A DNA stretch of 64,000 bases from Taenia hydatigena (taxonomy: Eukaryota > Platyhelminthes > Cestoda > Cyclophyllidea > Taeniidae), in assembly GCA_036345935.2 (NCBI GenBank), contig JADWOT020001221.1:62001-126000 (forward strand), read 5' to 3'. Below are positions 12,306 through 24,003 of this stretch, piece by piece (the stretch's first letter is position 1; the number at the start of each line of letters is the position of its first letter). The translations under genes were made by a program, and so were the position numbers. The notes below the pieces were generated by a model. The model did no database searches, was not told the DNA's origin, and was given only the letters and a program-made list of their open reading frames with translations.

Positions 12306-15300
12306 ATGGAGGGCATTGTGTTTGAAGAATTTGTGCACATTCTATCAAAACCGGGCGTTATGGTAAATGTGAGTCGAAGAATTCCCTCACCAGTTGAACG
12401 AGTATGCAGAAACCTACAGAGGAGCTTTCGTAACAGAAAGCGTCACGTGTTGCTTATCACCGATGTTATTGAGCTTACATGCGCCATTCTCCTTGTGATC
12501 TTCATCGCTGACCTACTCAGCACTCTCTACGCTAGGAAAGCCAAACCTGCAGTTTTTTGAAAATGGCAGAATTTTGTCGGTTTAAACCTTTGAGTTTTAG
12601 TTTTCTTGATGCTGGCTTATTTGCCATAGCTTTACTAGACAGTTTTCTTCTATTTAATTACGAGTGGCAAGCATTTTAAAGCAGCTTTTGAAAATAGATT
12701 AGTGTTACTGACCCCTGCATTCACAGACGTGAGCCATAGCTATTAAAAAGACTCCGTAACTCTCTGTTTTAATAAAATATCAGTTTCTTTTCCACAACGC
12801 AAAATAAATAAATAAATGATGAAATATTCATGAGTGATACCAACCTGCATTCACTGCCGTGATCACTGTGTTATTGGTCAAAATTGAGTTTAAGAAGGCA
12901 TTCTTAGAGGTGTATTTTTGGATGAAGTAGAGGAAACCCGAAGGAGAAGCGCATTTGCCTTCAAAATTGGAGTCAATTTTAATAGTGCGACTTTATTTTT
13001 AGTACAGTATGTGTAACTGCATCTTGCAACCAATTGCGCATGTGGCAGATTTAATATTTCATGTAAAGTGCAGATCCGATGAAAACTGATTCATTTGTTG
13101 ATGCTATAAGCAGGCGCTTTTATTTTATTTTTTTAGGCGAAGATGCAAAACGACCTTGCAAGCATTTCAAAGAGATCAAATAATCTTGGCATTGCCATCA
13201 CTGCCTTCATGGTACAAATCACAAGGCCGGCATCACTCCTAGAGGTGGTAAACGATGCAAAATCGGTAGGGCCTCATCAACATCTCGTGGCTTCTTATTT
13301 AAGCAAAATTGTGGCTTTTAGGTCATTTGATACTTTATTCTTTATCTTCTAAAATTGTTTGCAATCACTAATCGCTTGAGCGATCCATAAAATATGCACG
13401 TCTAGGGGAAAGGACATCGGTTTTAACACATTCTAGAAGCAAATGATTTGGTTGTCTTCTTCCACAGACAAAAACCGATACTTCGCTTTGAGTAACATTT
13501 AAGTGAAGGATTGATTTGAGCAGTAGTGATAACAAAGTGTCTTTATATCAAAGGGTGCTTGCTGCTCCTGAAGCGGAAGATATAAAATGAGTCACGTTAC
13601 TCTGAATGTTGAAAATACCCGATTCCGTTTACATTTGCCACTGTAATTAGCAAGATAAGCCAATTAAGTTGACATTGGTCTGCGACTAAATCACACTCTA
13701 AATGATTTTGAGGGGATGTACTAATGACGGTGACATTCGTCATTTAAAACTAGCGCAATGGTTTTGGGCATTAAAATGCCACAGATCCATGTAATAACAG
13801 CCGTCGTAATGAGTTCAAACTCTAAAGTAAAATTCGTGCCTTGTTTTTACAGTCATTACTGTATTTTGCGGCCATAGCATTGCAAATTTAATAGCAACTG
13901 GCGATTGCGGTTATGGAGAATTGGATAGATCCACTTATATTGTCACGCTATCAGCTAGCATCCAGTCCAAGCCTTCCGTATTTGACATGGTTTCAGTGCA
14001 AAAAAGGACCGCCGCTTTTAACCTTTAAGAACGAATCTCAGCCCATCGCTAAAAAACACATGGTTTGGAGCAACCTGACACAAATCCAGCACAACGTACC
14101 TGCAACACTAGTAGTCAGACATGCAAACTTCACATGAGCACAAAACCTTAACTCGTGCCTGTGAAGTTAGTACGGCATTGTCAGTTGCATATCTGAGCCA
14201 GCGAACTGTGCACTGGTCTACACAATCTTCGTGCTGCTGCTTGTGGAATTGCGCACCAAATCGCCAGGAGCCCAAACCATCGCCCAGTTTGTAAGGCGTC
14301 GTTTCGGCGTGGTTGCTCATATCCTCACCATCACTCTTAGCTTCCTGACCAGCCTCTACACCCTCTCTGTCAACGTCATTGGTGAGCAACCCCTGTCTTC
14401 CATTGTATTGCATACTACTGTCATGAGAGCCCAAAATCAGCCAGTTTAAAGTTGCGGTCAAAAGTGGCTGTGTTGCGAATATTAATAAGCGGAATGCCAG
14501 GTAAAAGCACTTGCAATAAGTGCTATGCAGCAATGATACAAAGCTTTGGCGAACGGCAAACTGCACGACAAATGAAGCGACGCACCAGCGTCATGCGTAA
14601 TGGTGCGAACCAAACTCCTAATTGGTCTTAACTGACTAGTTAATTCAGCAAGCAATTTCTCCAAAGGACGATTTTTAACCTGGGGCGATTGGAAAGATGT
14701 ACTAGGTCCTAGATCTAACCCAAAGCAGCATCAATTTATTTGCTGAGAGGATTTGATATAGGCGGTCAATGTTATTACACGAAGCATTGAGGAGCAATGA
14801 ATAACCTGGTTAAGGTTTTGACTTGCCTTGATGACGCTTGTGTCACCCTAAAACAGGGAAAGTGACATCAAATCCTTTGAGATAATAGAAATTTGACGTG
14901 AGTTGTTTTGCATGGTCAAGACAATTGAGCTTTATGTGCTTTGGCATCTGGAATAACATCCCAGTAGACAGTGAACAAATACTTCTGAACCAAAATCGTA
15001 ACTGTTTTGCAGGCAATTACCAGAGCACAGGTTCTAGCTCAAGCTAAGGGGTTCACTTAACAGCTGTTGCATTGGATATGAAGGCATTTGGATTGTGTGA
15101 TTCAGTCATTGTACTTTATCAGCAAAAAAGTTCTCTAAGTTTTCAGTAAGATGGTTGCTGCCACAGAAAAATAGTTTACACGGCCCGGTTGCATTGTTTC
15201 TTACTTAAATGCAATGTGTGAGATAGTGATGGAAGGGCCATTTACATGGCTAATGCATGCATTGACGTTCACATCTCGCTCGCAGTTTTTTCGAAGATTT

Positions 15301-15467
15301 TGGATGCCGTGACCCAAGATGTGAGCAGGACGGCTATCGTGTCGATCGGCCTCATTCTGGTTGGTTCTATGGTGTTGGTGGTGCAACGCAGAAGCTGCAG
15401 CCCTATACTTTACATTGTTATTACAACCCTCCTCCTCATTAGATTTCAGAATGTCAATTTAATGCAG
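12306..15467 (+). pseudogene. Exon blocks of a divergent sodium:solute symporter (SLC5/DUR3-like), probably decayed
   Basis: Three exon-like blocks align in order with the N-terminal part of DUR3-type urea symporters of the sodium:solute symporter family, which import urea with a driving ion across the plasma membrane. Block 13137-13265 follows a strong acceptor (TTTTTTTAG) and encodes ISKRSNNLGIAITAF and then PASLLEVVNDAKSVG, matching the TGL.ASA.....WTWAATLLQSS.VAYKYG segment. Block 14198-14381 encodes LLLVELRTKSPGAQT and FVRRRFGVVAHIL, matching IELKRKAPNAHTF....RYGT.AH, and ends at a GTGAGC donor in phase 1. Block 15286-15467 follows CTCGCAG, resumes in phase 1 (ILDAVTQDVSRTAI) and ends at GTAGTA. 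ORF 12306-12560 could supply the first membrane segment. The WTW motif is lost, the first junction has no clean donor, and no later exons (about 400 residues) were found. A diverged active gene is not excluded. Confidence 0.45.
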
Positions 15468-16067
15468 GTAGTAATCGACGCATTAATAATCATCATTCAA
15501 ACAGTGAAAGACTAGGAAACGCAATTTCGTGGTGGCAACTTTACTAGGATCTGATGAAGGTACGAGGAGGAAATGGAGACAAATAATAATAAAGAACTCA
15601 TTGCGACTGTGCAATATAAAAGAGGGGATAAGCGGCCAGATTTTTAAAAGAAACACTGCGATCCCACGCGTTCTAAAGGTCCACACTTTGTTTAGTGCGG
15701 GGAACAAACTCTCCATCGTAAGACACCTCTGAACGACCGAAGAGATAGCAGCTTCTATACTCACAGATTATGGCTTGAATTATTCTAATTTTAACACATT
15801 TAGCACAACGCAGCCTACCGTCATCGTCACTCAGAATGTCGAATTAAATGATTGATTTACTCTGTAAAGTATGCGCAGTTATTCACAAGAAAAGAACCTC
15901 AAACACCAATTTTACGGCTTAAAAACTAGCTGGTATGCTTACAGCATTCAAAATCACCCATTTATGTCAAAATAAAAAGAGAGCAAACGCAACAGAACTG
16001 AAAAAACCAATGCGTGAAATTCGAAAGATCAAATATAGGTAAATTTGGCAGTGAAGATTAAAATTAC
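15468..16067. other. No recognised gene
   Basis: Continuation downstream of the symporter blocks. Overlapping short ORFs exist on both strands but without domain content. The conserved mid-protein motif expected in the next symporter exon was not found. Confidence 0.45.
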
Positions 16068-16305
16068 CGTAATACCCAGCAGGCGGCAGCATCATTGCTG
16101 CCTCGATTTCATTCGCGATGAAGAAAATTAAGCATAAAAGAAGTTCATGGAGTTGCACCGAGAATGCGTTTATTGAAGCCTTCGCCTCCATGGACATGAC
16201 CATTGTCTGGCGACTGTTACTCCACATCACTTGGAAGGATTGTTGAGAGACCCGGGTGTAGACGCTGGATGCTCCAATGACTGTCCCGAACAGAGATGCT
16301 CTCAG
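16068..16305 (-). CDS. Possible exon of an unrecognised membrane-associated protein
   Basis: On the minus strand a 121-codon ORF runs from 16332. Its first part is a pyrimidine-rich run suggestive of a 3' splice site, so the exon could begin near 16300. A GTAATT donor sits at 16067-16062. The interior translation includes LFGTVIGASSVYTRVSQQSF and an amphipathic to hydrophobic stretch (LHELLLCLIFFIANEIEAA) that could be a membrane segment. Codon use is more balanced than the flank. I do not recognise the family, and no neighbouring exon could be matched in phase. Confidence 0.27.
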
Positions 16306-17299
16306 ATGCAACAATTGAGGAGCAGGGAGCAAGAACCTCTTCCAATATCAGACACCTTTTTCACCTGCTGTTGAAGAGACACTAGTTCCCTCAATATAGG
16401 CGAATCCTCAAATAAAACGCATAAATGAGTTTAAAAAACAGGGATTCTGAACGGATTTGCAAATCTCGGCACTTTTGAGTGTAGAAAACCCATTCTCAGA
16501 TATGTAGCATTTGCTTCCAGCAACTCATGCCAAAATTTCTGGGCTAAAAAATATTGGCGTCCTCACCCAGTAAAAGATAAATGAACAGAATTAAAGCCAA
16601 TGTATGACCTTTAAGCCAGGCATTGAGGTCAGCCAACAATTAAGCATGCTCATTTTTATTATTAATATGCATTTCCTTACTAAGATAAGGGAAAGAGAGC
16701 CTAGGATTCACTAATGCAGCATAAATCCTTAAAAATAAGCACGCCATTAACTAAGCACCCACATTTTAAAGTTTACGAATGCGTTTTGTGCCGGATTAAA
16801 GGCAAGGAGCCACAACACTCAATTACAGAATCATCCATCAAGATATTTTGGTATACTTGTTCGTATATGTAACATTCAAGACGAGGCATAAGAGTTTTGT
16901 CCCGATTCCGCGTTTTTCTAATGCCATTACCTCTGGTTTAAAATAGTTTGGATGCTCTCAAGTAGTTAACCTGTCAATTATGAAGGCATGTTGTTGTCAA
17001 CAAATAAAACACTAGTAATTAACAAAAAGTGGGGTCTCTCATCTCCTATCACAATTTGAAAATGGATGGAAACCAATGGGATCAGCAGGCGCCCTTTAAC
17101 TGCGATAACGGTACTGTCTAGGCTAAGTAAATTCGGCCAGCATCAACACTCGACTCAAATGGCCAATAAAATGTGAGCAATCAAACACGGAACGTGTAGA
17201 AACCAGGAATTTAGTATTCCTTAGTCATCGGCAACTTTCAACTTTGGACCCACTTGCATGAATTGTGAACCAAGCTCTTCATATTTAGTCCGCTAAAGA
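16306..17299. other. No recognised gene
   Basis: AT-rich, with many stops in all frames and no RNA gene, repeat or domain that I can support. Confidence 0.5.
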
Positions 17300-18000
17300 C
17301 ATCAAAATGTTACTTTCTATGGAAAAAAAGCATCAGTGTGTCATGCTTTGTATCTAGCGTTTTATACGGGCTTTATCAAATTCTAATGTGGCAGAAGAAT
17401 AAGGCAATGCACACAGGAACGCAGTCAGTTAAGCCTGACCAAAATTCGTGCAACATGGCATGGGAGCATCATGCGTAAGAGCACGCCTTCATCTTGTTAT
17501 ATGTGATAATGGATGCGAAACTGTAAATTTGGTCTAGGCAGTGGCTGAGTCTGTGTAAGACCATTTGTGTCACTTCGTGTTTGTAAATTAAAAGCAGGGT
17601 AAGATGCTGAGCAGACAGCGCCATCTCCTACGCTCACCCTTAATGCAATGAACGGACTTGGTTAAGGGCCATATGATCTTGGTCGTGTTGAGTGGGCTCT
17701 TAAGCTATCAGACATGAAGGTAATTGCATCAGTCCATCACGTGGACTGATCCATGCTACACAGTCGACGCATAAAAATGCGCACACACAGGAACGTATGA
17801 TCATTTTGCTTCCTGTAAAGCCGGTGTATTTCGATGGGAAGGAGGGCCACAGAAGTGCAGGCCAACGAATTCTCCCACGCGCGCTGTCACGGCTACGCAT
17901 TGCAGCCAACGAGTCAGTAAGGTACGTGCTTGTAGCTGGTTGGCTCACACAAAGACATGCGCTGCGACTGTGCTTGGATTCAGTGGCGCTTATTTAGCGC
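17300..18000 (+). repeat. Diverged repeat, direct partner of 39150-39900
   Basis: This block aligns collinearly with 39150-39900 in the same orientation. Anchors: TGACCAAAATTCGTGC (17449) with TGACCAAAATTTGTGC (39361); GGATGC..AA.TG...ATTTGG.CTA (17512) with the same pattern at 39452; and ATGATCAT.TTG followed by a GAAGG..CAC..AAGTGCA stretch (about 17797-17870) with 39717-39780. Identity is about 65-70% by eye with small gaps. Both copies keep a stretch open on the plus strand (MIILLPVKPVYFDGKEGH here). It is an anonymous dispersed repeat, perhaps a transposon coding fragment. Confidence 0.55.
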
Positions 18001-19691
18001 TTAACTGCTGTGCCAATCTGGGGCCTGAGATGCAATCACCACAGATTTTGTGACTAAGTTCATGTGTCGAGAAAGTCATTTGCAGATTTTCAAGGCACTT
18101 TCCACATACGAAGGTGATGGAACCACGCCATATGCAGTAAACGTTTATGCGGAATAATGCCAAAATCCGCAGATCTGTCTCAAATTTCGACCAATTTAAA
18201 GAGAGAAATTGAGATCGCCTTCATAAAAGAGCACGCACCCACGGAGGATGATAAAGTTGTCAATAGAACTGCAAGCTATTATTGAAAGGAAAGTTTTGCG
18301 AAATTCGCCCACATTAAGGAAGCTCTTGCGTAATCAATTTACTTTTCGACACCTGCCGGCTTTCCATTATTCGAAAAATAAAAGACTAAGGCACACAGGC
18401 CACAAAATTATATTCTTGTTTAGTAGGATAAATGCTTACACGTGGTACTATTCGATGTTTACTCCAAGTTGCGACAACCGTATGCATAGGTGGATGGTGA
18501 GACGGATTTGTGCATTGAGGCAAGTTACCTGCTTCACTACGCCCACGTGTGATTAGTTAATGCGATTATCCAATGCTTGTGATCTGAGACTAAAGTCAAA
18601 CGATGCGACGAGCTGCCTTTATTGGGACTTGACTAGGATACTTAGCATGGTCGATAGATAGGTATGACACAAGTCGTAACTTCAGGAAAAGGATTATTGG
18701 GAATAAGGTGAAAGTTGGTACAAAATAAGCTACCATTGATGGTGATTTTAATGATATGATTATAAGCACTACTCTTTTGGTAATTTTTTTTAAATATTCT
18801 ACAGCCACGTCTCTAAGGATTGAGTAAACACTAACTAGCTCTCTAGCTCGACACCAACACTGCTGGTATCACTGAAACTAATGTACAGCCTTGATTGCTG
18901 CAAGAAGATGTGGAGACTTGCGTGCATTTATATACATACACTAATATTGAGGTTTCTATAGTTCTTGCAGACATTTGTACCAATAATTGTTGCATGGGAA
19001 AGCTTTGCTTATGGAAGGATAAGACTTTTGTTCTTTCAAAGACAGATTCATGGACATGCTAGCACAATTATCGAGATTTCAATGTCGGAACAAATCGACA
19101 AGTAAGGTTATATCTGTGCCACCCACAGATTTCGTTCAAAGATAAATTTTTGAGAGACCGTTGCATTGATTTTCATCCATTTTCAAGTGTGAGCTTGAAT
19201 TTCTCAACTAAAGCCACCCAATACGCATTCGAAACAGTTGAATTTTTAAGTTCATCATCGTACAGCACGGACTAATTTAAGTGATCCTGATCCGAGTCGG
19301 ACTTCTTGCTTCCTCCAGAAAGTAGATAAAATGGCCCAAAATACAAGCGAATGAGCCGCAAGTGTACCAATAGCAGAATGTTATTTCTCCGCATTTTCAT
19401 CATGATTTACGTAAGCACGACGTACTGACCAGAAACTAGCAGTAGTATCGACAACAGACGAAAAAGCCAAGGCCGACCAAAGTGGTGTTTCCAGGCTCAT
19501 GCAAAAGTAGCATCATCGAAATGGTGTTGAGATATGGCAGGCTGTTAGCACGATCTTCTCTCTATACGACCAAGCCAAAGAGAAGATTAATGATCCATTT
19601 TCGGTAGTTGCGATGGGCTGGCGCCTATGTCATTGGCGGTGTGAACTTCTTCAGTAATAGTGTTGCGTTCCACTGATGGGAAGAGGTTGTC
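18001..19691. other. No recognised gene
   Basis: One 102-codon ORF (18248-18556, plus) has a basic, Arg/Lys-rich composition but no domain. The 250 bases before the H2B pseudogene show no TATA box or histone-type promoter elements that I can identify. Confidence 0.45.
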
Positions 19692-19999
19692 ATGACTCCT
19701 GAAGTAGTGGCAGGCAAGGCTGCGAAGAAAGCATCAAGGGTGAAGGCACAGAAGGCGGTGAAGGAGAAAAAGAAGAGGATTTGCGCTACCTGCATTGTTA
19801 GTGTTGGGCGAAGTCCAACCTGATGCGGGCATCTCTTGGAAGACGATGTGTGAAATGAACTCCTTCATGGACGATATTTTTAAGCGAATTGCCACTAAAT
19901 CGATACAGTTAACGTACTAGAATGATTAGATCATTACGAGCAGAGAATTATGGGCTGCAGTACGCCTGCCACTGCTTTGTGAGTTTGCAATCCAAGATC
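19692..19999 (+). pseudogene. Histone H2B pseudogene
   Basis: Histone H2B is a nucleosome core subunit; this is a broken copy. The first part, from ATG at 19692, reads as a typical basic H2B tail (GKAAKKASRVKAQKAVKEKK) and reaches the YAIYIY region as CATCIV, with the arginine-rich block mostly missing. Then a deletion of about 2 bp shifts the frame. The next frame continues as VLGEVQPDAGISWK and then MNSFMDDIFKRIATKS, which matches [31 protein letters not shown]. Two stops (TAG near 19917 and TAG near 19926) interrupt the loop before the last helix, which is still visible as TSREL.AAVRLPLLCEFA. The C-terminal 20 or so residues are not recognisable. There is no intron, as expected of replication-type histones. 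It stands alone: no H2A, H3 or H4 was found nearby. Confidence 0.86.
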
Positions 20000-22199
20000 C
20001 GTTTCGATTGTGACTGTCCAACCACTTCTCTCCTCCGCACTTTGTGTGCTCAAGTTTATCATCAGCGCCACCAGTAAACCAACCCGATCCATGTACTGTA
20101 GCGGCGCGTGCTTTAGTGTAGGCCAATCAGTTGAGAGTGTGTTTCCTACTGGCTCCTTGCATGCGACGCTAACCCAAGCAACACGCGTGAGCGAAGTCGT
20201 TGCTCTGCATCTATGCGGTCTTCAGCCCTATCGCAATACGTTGGCATTAAAAGAAGGAAGACTATCTGTTCCATTGCATAACAGGGAGAAAATGTGCTGA
20301 TATCATTGAGGATAGCAGAGTCTTTACCAACTCTAGAGCAGAAGGCAATCTATGTGGTAGAATTAATCTATGCAAATCCTCTACCGATGCCAGTTGGCTA
20401 AGATTTCAGTCAAACGCAGTCAAGACCGCATGCACCTTATAGCCTATTTCTCATTAAGTTAACGTTGGAATAGGATAATGCGTCTCTCGTTCAGCACTCC
20501 ACCCTGCTTCCAACTTGCGAATCCGAAGCGCCAACATTTGGGCCAAGTCTACACCTGCACCCACATTCTTTGAGAAGAAGACGGACTTCTCCACGACGAA
20601 TTGAATGCCTACTGGTGTACCTCTTTTGTTCTGCAGAAATTATGTCCACGCTAGACCGACTTTGCATCTGCATGCATGGCCCTGTTCTGTTACTCGATTT
20701 GAACTCATCGCTGGGCTCACAATGATAGATATTCCGATGTGAGTAGGCAGACGGAGGTTTGGTTGCCAGGACAATGTTGTAATGTCACCTGACGCGTCGT
20801 CTTCTCGACCTGTAATCAGCTAGCAAGTAATGTTTATTCACGCCATAACTGACTGCATTTTTGTAATGTCACAGAATGCAATTGATGGAATCCAATTTGA
20901 CTGCGTGATTGTTTAATTTTACGTGATAGCTAAGTAATAAGATATGTCACCACCAATCGCAAAAACAGCACAGTCGACCAGATTTGCAGGCATAACTGAA
21001 GATCAGAACTAGTGAATTTGAGCAAATCAGTGAGTTTAGAAATACCTTGAAATTAGAATATGTGTATTTAAATCAAGGCCATGATAATGTACAAGAACAG
21101 ATAAAAATCAAGGGAAATTTAGGCACTTGGGGTATGCTTAAACATTCGTAACTCGGCCTCGCTAACAGTCCTTCTTTGGTGAGTCGTGCGGAGAGTTGTT
21201 GAGAAGCGTTGATAGCTGTGAGTTGCAGACGTGATATCTCACTGCCATTGCAATAAGCTCCTAATTCTAACGTGTAGCATCACATAAGGATCTGATTCCT
21301 GTGCCCATCCTTTTACCCAATTTGATATTTTCGCTCATTCGCAGTCTTAGCAATAAAAATTTAATGCGCATGGGGCTCATAACTTGGGGTTTAATCAATA
21401 AATAAATCAAAGGACAAATACAATGAAGCAAACATTGAACCAACTACAGCGGCCAATTCGTGATTTTGGAAAGTCTTAAGCTACATTAAACGGACGCTTC
21501 GACATTCAATGGCCTAAGTAAGAAAATGGGATCAAGGCGTAACAGGAAGGCTCTGGCATGCACTTATGATACTTTAAATGTGTAGCCATATGAGAAAAAA
21601 ATGTCACTTAACTGCTACAAATGACTGCAGCACCTACTGAGGGCGAGACAGTACATACGCCGGCTGTCAAAATGTGGGGCATCAGAGGTAGTGGCTGGGT
21701 AGACGCAGGATCGCATGGTAGGTTAGAGACCCCTTAGACAACTTGAGGTCAGCACGTTACAATGACAATAACCTAGGCCCAACAGAAGCAGCAAAATATT
21801 AAAAGAATGTCAGTGGTATAATGGAGGTCGGTTGCAAGCCAATGGCAGTGGTAGTCCTCAGTGGTCGTTCATTGTTGCGCATAGTCATTGGAGCGTCTGC
21901 ATTACCGTACGTTGAACAGTGAGTGCATGAGTTGCAGCTGCTACGAACTCACACCAAAAATCGATTTGGGCATGTCACCATCGTAAAAAGGTCACGAGTT
22001 TTTCTTTTTGGACCGTTAATTGCACTTAGCATCACTGCAAATGAGAAATGGTACTACACTTTTCTTTACGATAATGCGAATCGCATATAGAGCAGGGGTC
22101 ACAAAAGCATCCTTTACAGACAGATTCTCCATCATTATAACGGAAAATGGCCTACCGCCATGGCTGGGAGTTGCCGAGGGCTAATCCACTAAATGGGAT
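20000..22199. other. No recognised gene
   Basis: Contains ORF 20010-20300 (96 codons) that overlaps the end of the H2B pseudogene and has no domain. A GC-richer patch at 21640-21940 has no long ORF or known RNA fold. A short perfect hairpin lies at 22181-22202. Confidence 0.5.
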
Positions 22200-22202
22200 T
22201 AG
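22181..22202. other. Short perfect hairpin
   Basis: CTAATCC at 22181-22187 pairs with GGATTAG at 22196-22202 around an 8-nt loop. It lies at the left end of the block duplicated at 27.6 kb. It is not followed by a T run and no role is assigned. Confidence 0.35.
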
Positions 22203-23009
22203 ATGTAATCTAAGTTATCTCCCATCGTCTGATAAATTAAATATCAAAAACTACAACCTTTATCGTAGTTCACCCCTGGCACGCTGTAAAACCACACCTT
22301 ATGCATTTAGTTGATTAATTTGTGCAAAGAAAATAGCCTGTAAATCTTCCTGCAGCCTTATTTAAATGCACCTGGGGCTTCATCTGGAATACAAATGAAA
22401 TGCCAACTTCATTAAAGGCATCATTTTTTGGTCGCACGAATTAAATATTAGTAAAGAAGCAAAACACTTACCTTAATAAACACGCTGTATGCGATACAAA
22501 TGAGCTATGGCCAACCAAAACAGAAAAAGCAATTAAAAATCGGCGAATGATAAAATTATGGCGATGCGATTAACCAGGTAGAACGTTGCATTAACCAAAT
22601 GATGCACAAAGGTATGAATAAAATCTGTATGTAGAATAACTCTAAATGCTGGGGGCTGTGTTGCATGCATCAAGGCAAGAGCAATAGTTAAAGCAAAACC
22701 ACCCAAATATTACTCAAACCGACAGTCAAGCAACACATTAGCGATAGCGAAAGCCACACGCCCAAATGATAACCACACAGACACTCAAATGTGGCATCTG
22801 AGATGTAGTGCCAAAGCAAATAAATCTCATGAAACTGACGATGCGATAGCGCTTAAATTAGTTCAAGATGTCGGCAAAGATTAGAGAAAAGGGCTGTGAG
22901 GCAAATTTGTCGTCCACTAGACAGTCAAAGGCAAGATGCATCATTTTTGATTGGCTACTAAAGCAAAACGATATTTTTAAAAGCATTATGCCAGGAGTAT
23001 TAACAGTCT

Positions 23010-23480
23010 GTAAGATCTGTAGCGCAAAAGTTCTACCCCAGAGCGCCCTAGCTGAACCTTTAAATTCTTCCTTCCCAAAGCCTATCCATCCATCGCACGT
23101 ATCGTTCCCTGTGCACCTACAGCTTTGTAAAATCGACACACTGCGTTCAACGTAGAGCGTGGAAATTTTTAAGGCAGTTAATCTTGTGAGCACATCTGCT
23201 TTGCTTGGTTGCTCTGCGTAGAAACACTTTCACACCTATCACCCGTCAAAATGACGAATGCAGGTTAATCAGTCTAACCAACTGCACTCTTGTAAGAGAT
23301 AAAAATGAGCAGGTTACGGCCTTTAAGATCCCTCTGGTGTGAGCAAAAGGGGCGAAATTTATTAGAAACTTATTTTAATAAGGGCCGTGCAAATTGATAA
23401 AGCTCTCCTTATGACGCCAACAAAGTGGCATATCTAAAGTGCCATACGATTCATCTTTTAGTGTTGGGTGAATTTACACC
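23010..23480 (-). pseudogene. CELF RRM3 exon pair, decayed duplicate
   Basis: Minus-strand equivalent of the last two exons of the gene at 28.5-30.7 kb. The last-exon part (about 23010-23150) keeps GCGATGGATGG.TA.GCTTTGGGAAGGAA. The intron-equivalent part (about 23150-23225) keeps .TTAACTGCC.T but the GTAAGT donor has become TGTGCT, so splicing could not occur there. The upstream exon part (about 23225-23480) keeps a patch matching the FIFHIPQE to GPKGSNLF coding region (AGATAAAAATGAGCAGGTTAC on the plus strand). No frame stays open across the RRM. This is a non-coding relic. Confidence 0.68.
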
Positions 23481-23724
23481 TCGGTGAAGGCGATCTGACA
23501 AGCTGAAGAATAGAGAACTGCGGTGAGTATGGTTTTGTGGGAGCTACGATTCAGTCCTCAGTAACGAATTCAAAGGTTCACGATTTTACTAATTGGCATG
23601 AATTTGGTGGAAATCTATCGGATTCCGGCAAGATAAGTAAATGCGATGTAAAATATATCAGATAGTGATAAGCAGTCACTGTAAGTAGCAAACCCCGTAG
23701 TTGTGTACCATGTTTGCATGCACC

Positions 23725-24003
23725 TTAAATGAGCAAATTTTGAATGTTTAACCACTCTGTGAAATTCCCTGTACTCGGTTTGCTTGAAATCCTATGCACA
23801 AACTTTATAAACTCTGAGTATGGGATTTCGTATTTCTCTTCAAAAAGTGTCAAGAGGGCATACAAGTGGGTCTCGAGATCGAATAGGGAAGTTGGGAAGG
23901 TAAGGAAGTAAAATTTCAGCAATATTTCTGCAGGGCAGTTTGCTGCATTTGCCACAAAGACACTTAACAGTGCGGTATCTTTATGTCCTGCTTGAGACGC
24001 CAA
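23725..24003 (-). CDS. Unrecognised 92-codon ORF inside the duplicated block
   Basis: A minus-strand ORF that stays open for about 110 codons if extended upstream past its first ATG. It reads ASQAGHKDTALLSVFVAN and ends with LFEEKYEIPYSEFIKFVHRI. Its partner region at 31.45-31.70 kb contains the same peptide in broken form (LQAGHGDT then stops), so of the two copies this one kept the frame. That is mildly suggestive of a former coding sequence. The family is not recognised and no splice sites are assigned. Codon-level comparison of the two copies would be needed to show selection. Confidence 0.25.
   Translation of the reverse strand: MASQAGHKDTALLSVFVANAANCPAEILLKFYFLTFPTSLFDLETHLYALLTLFEEKYEIPYSEFIKFVHRISSKPSTGNFTEWLNIQNLLI

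Noticed and set aside
14108..14566. 152-codon minus-strand ORF, the second longest in the window
   Set aside because: It lies opposite the symporter exon at 14198-14381, has no domain of its own, and its composition is explained as an antisense shadow.
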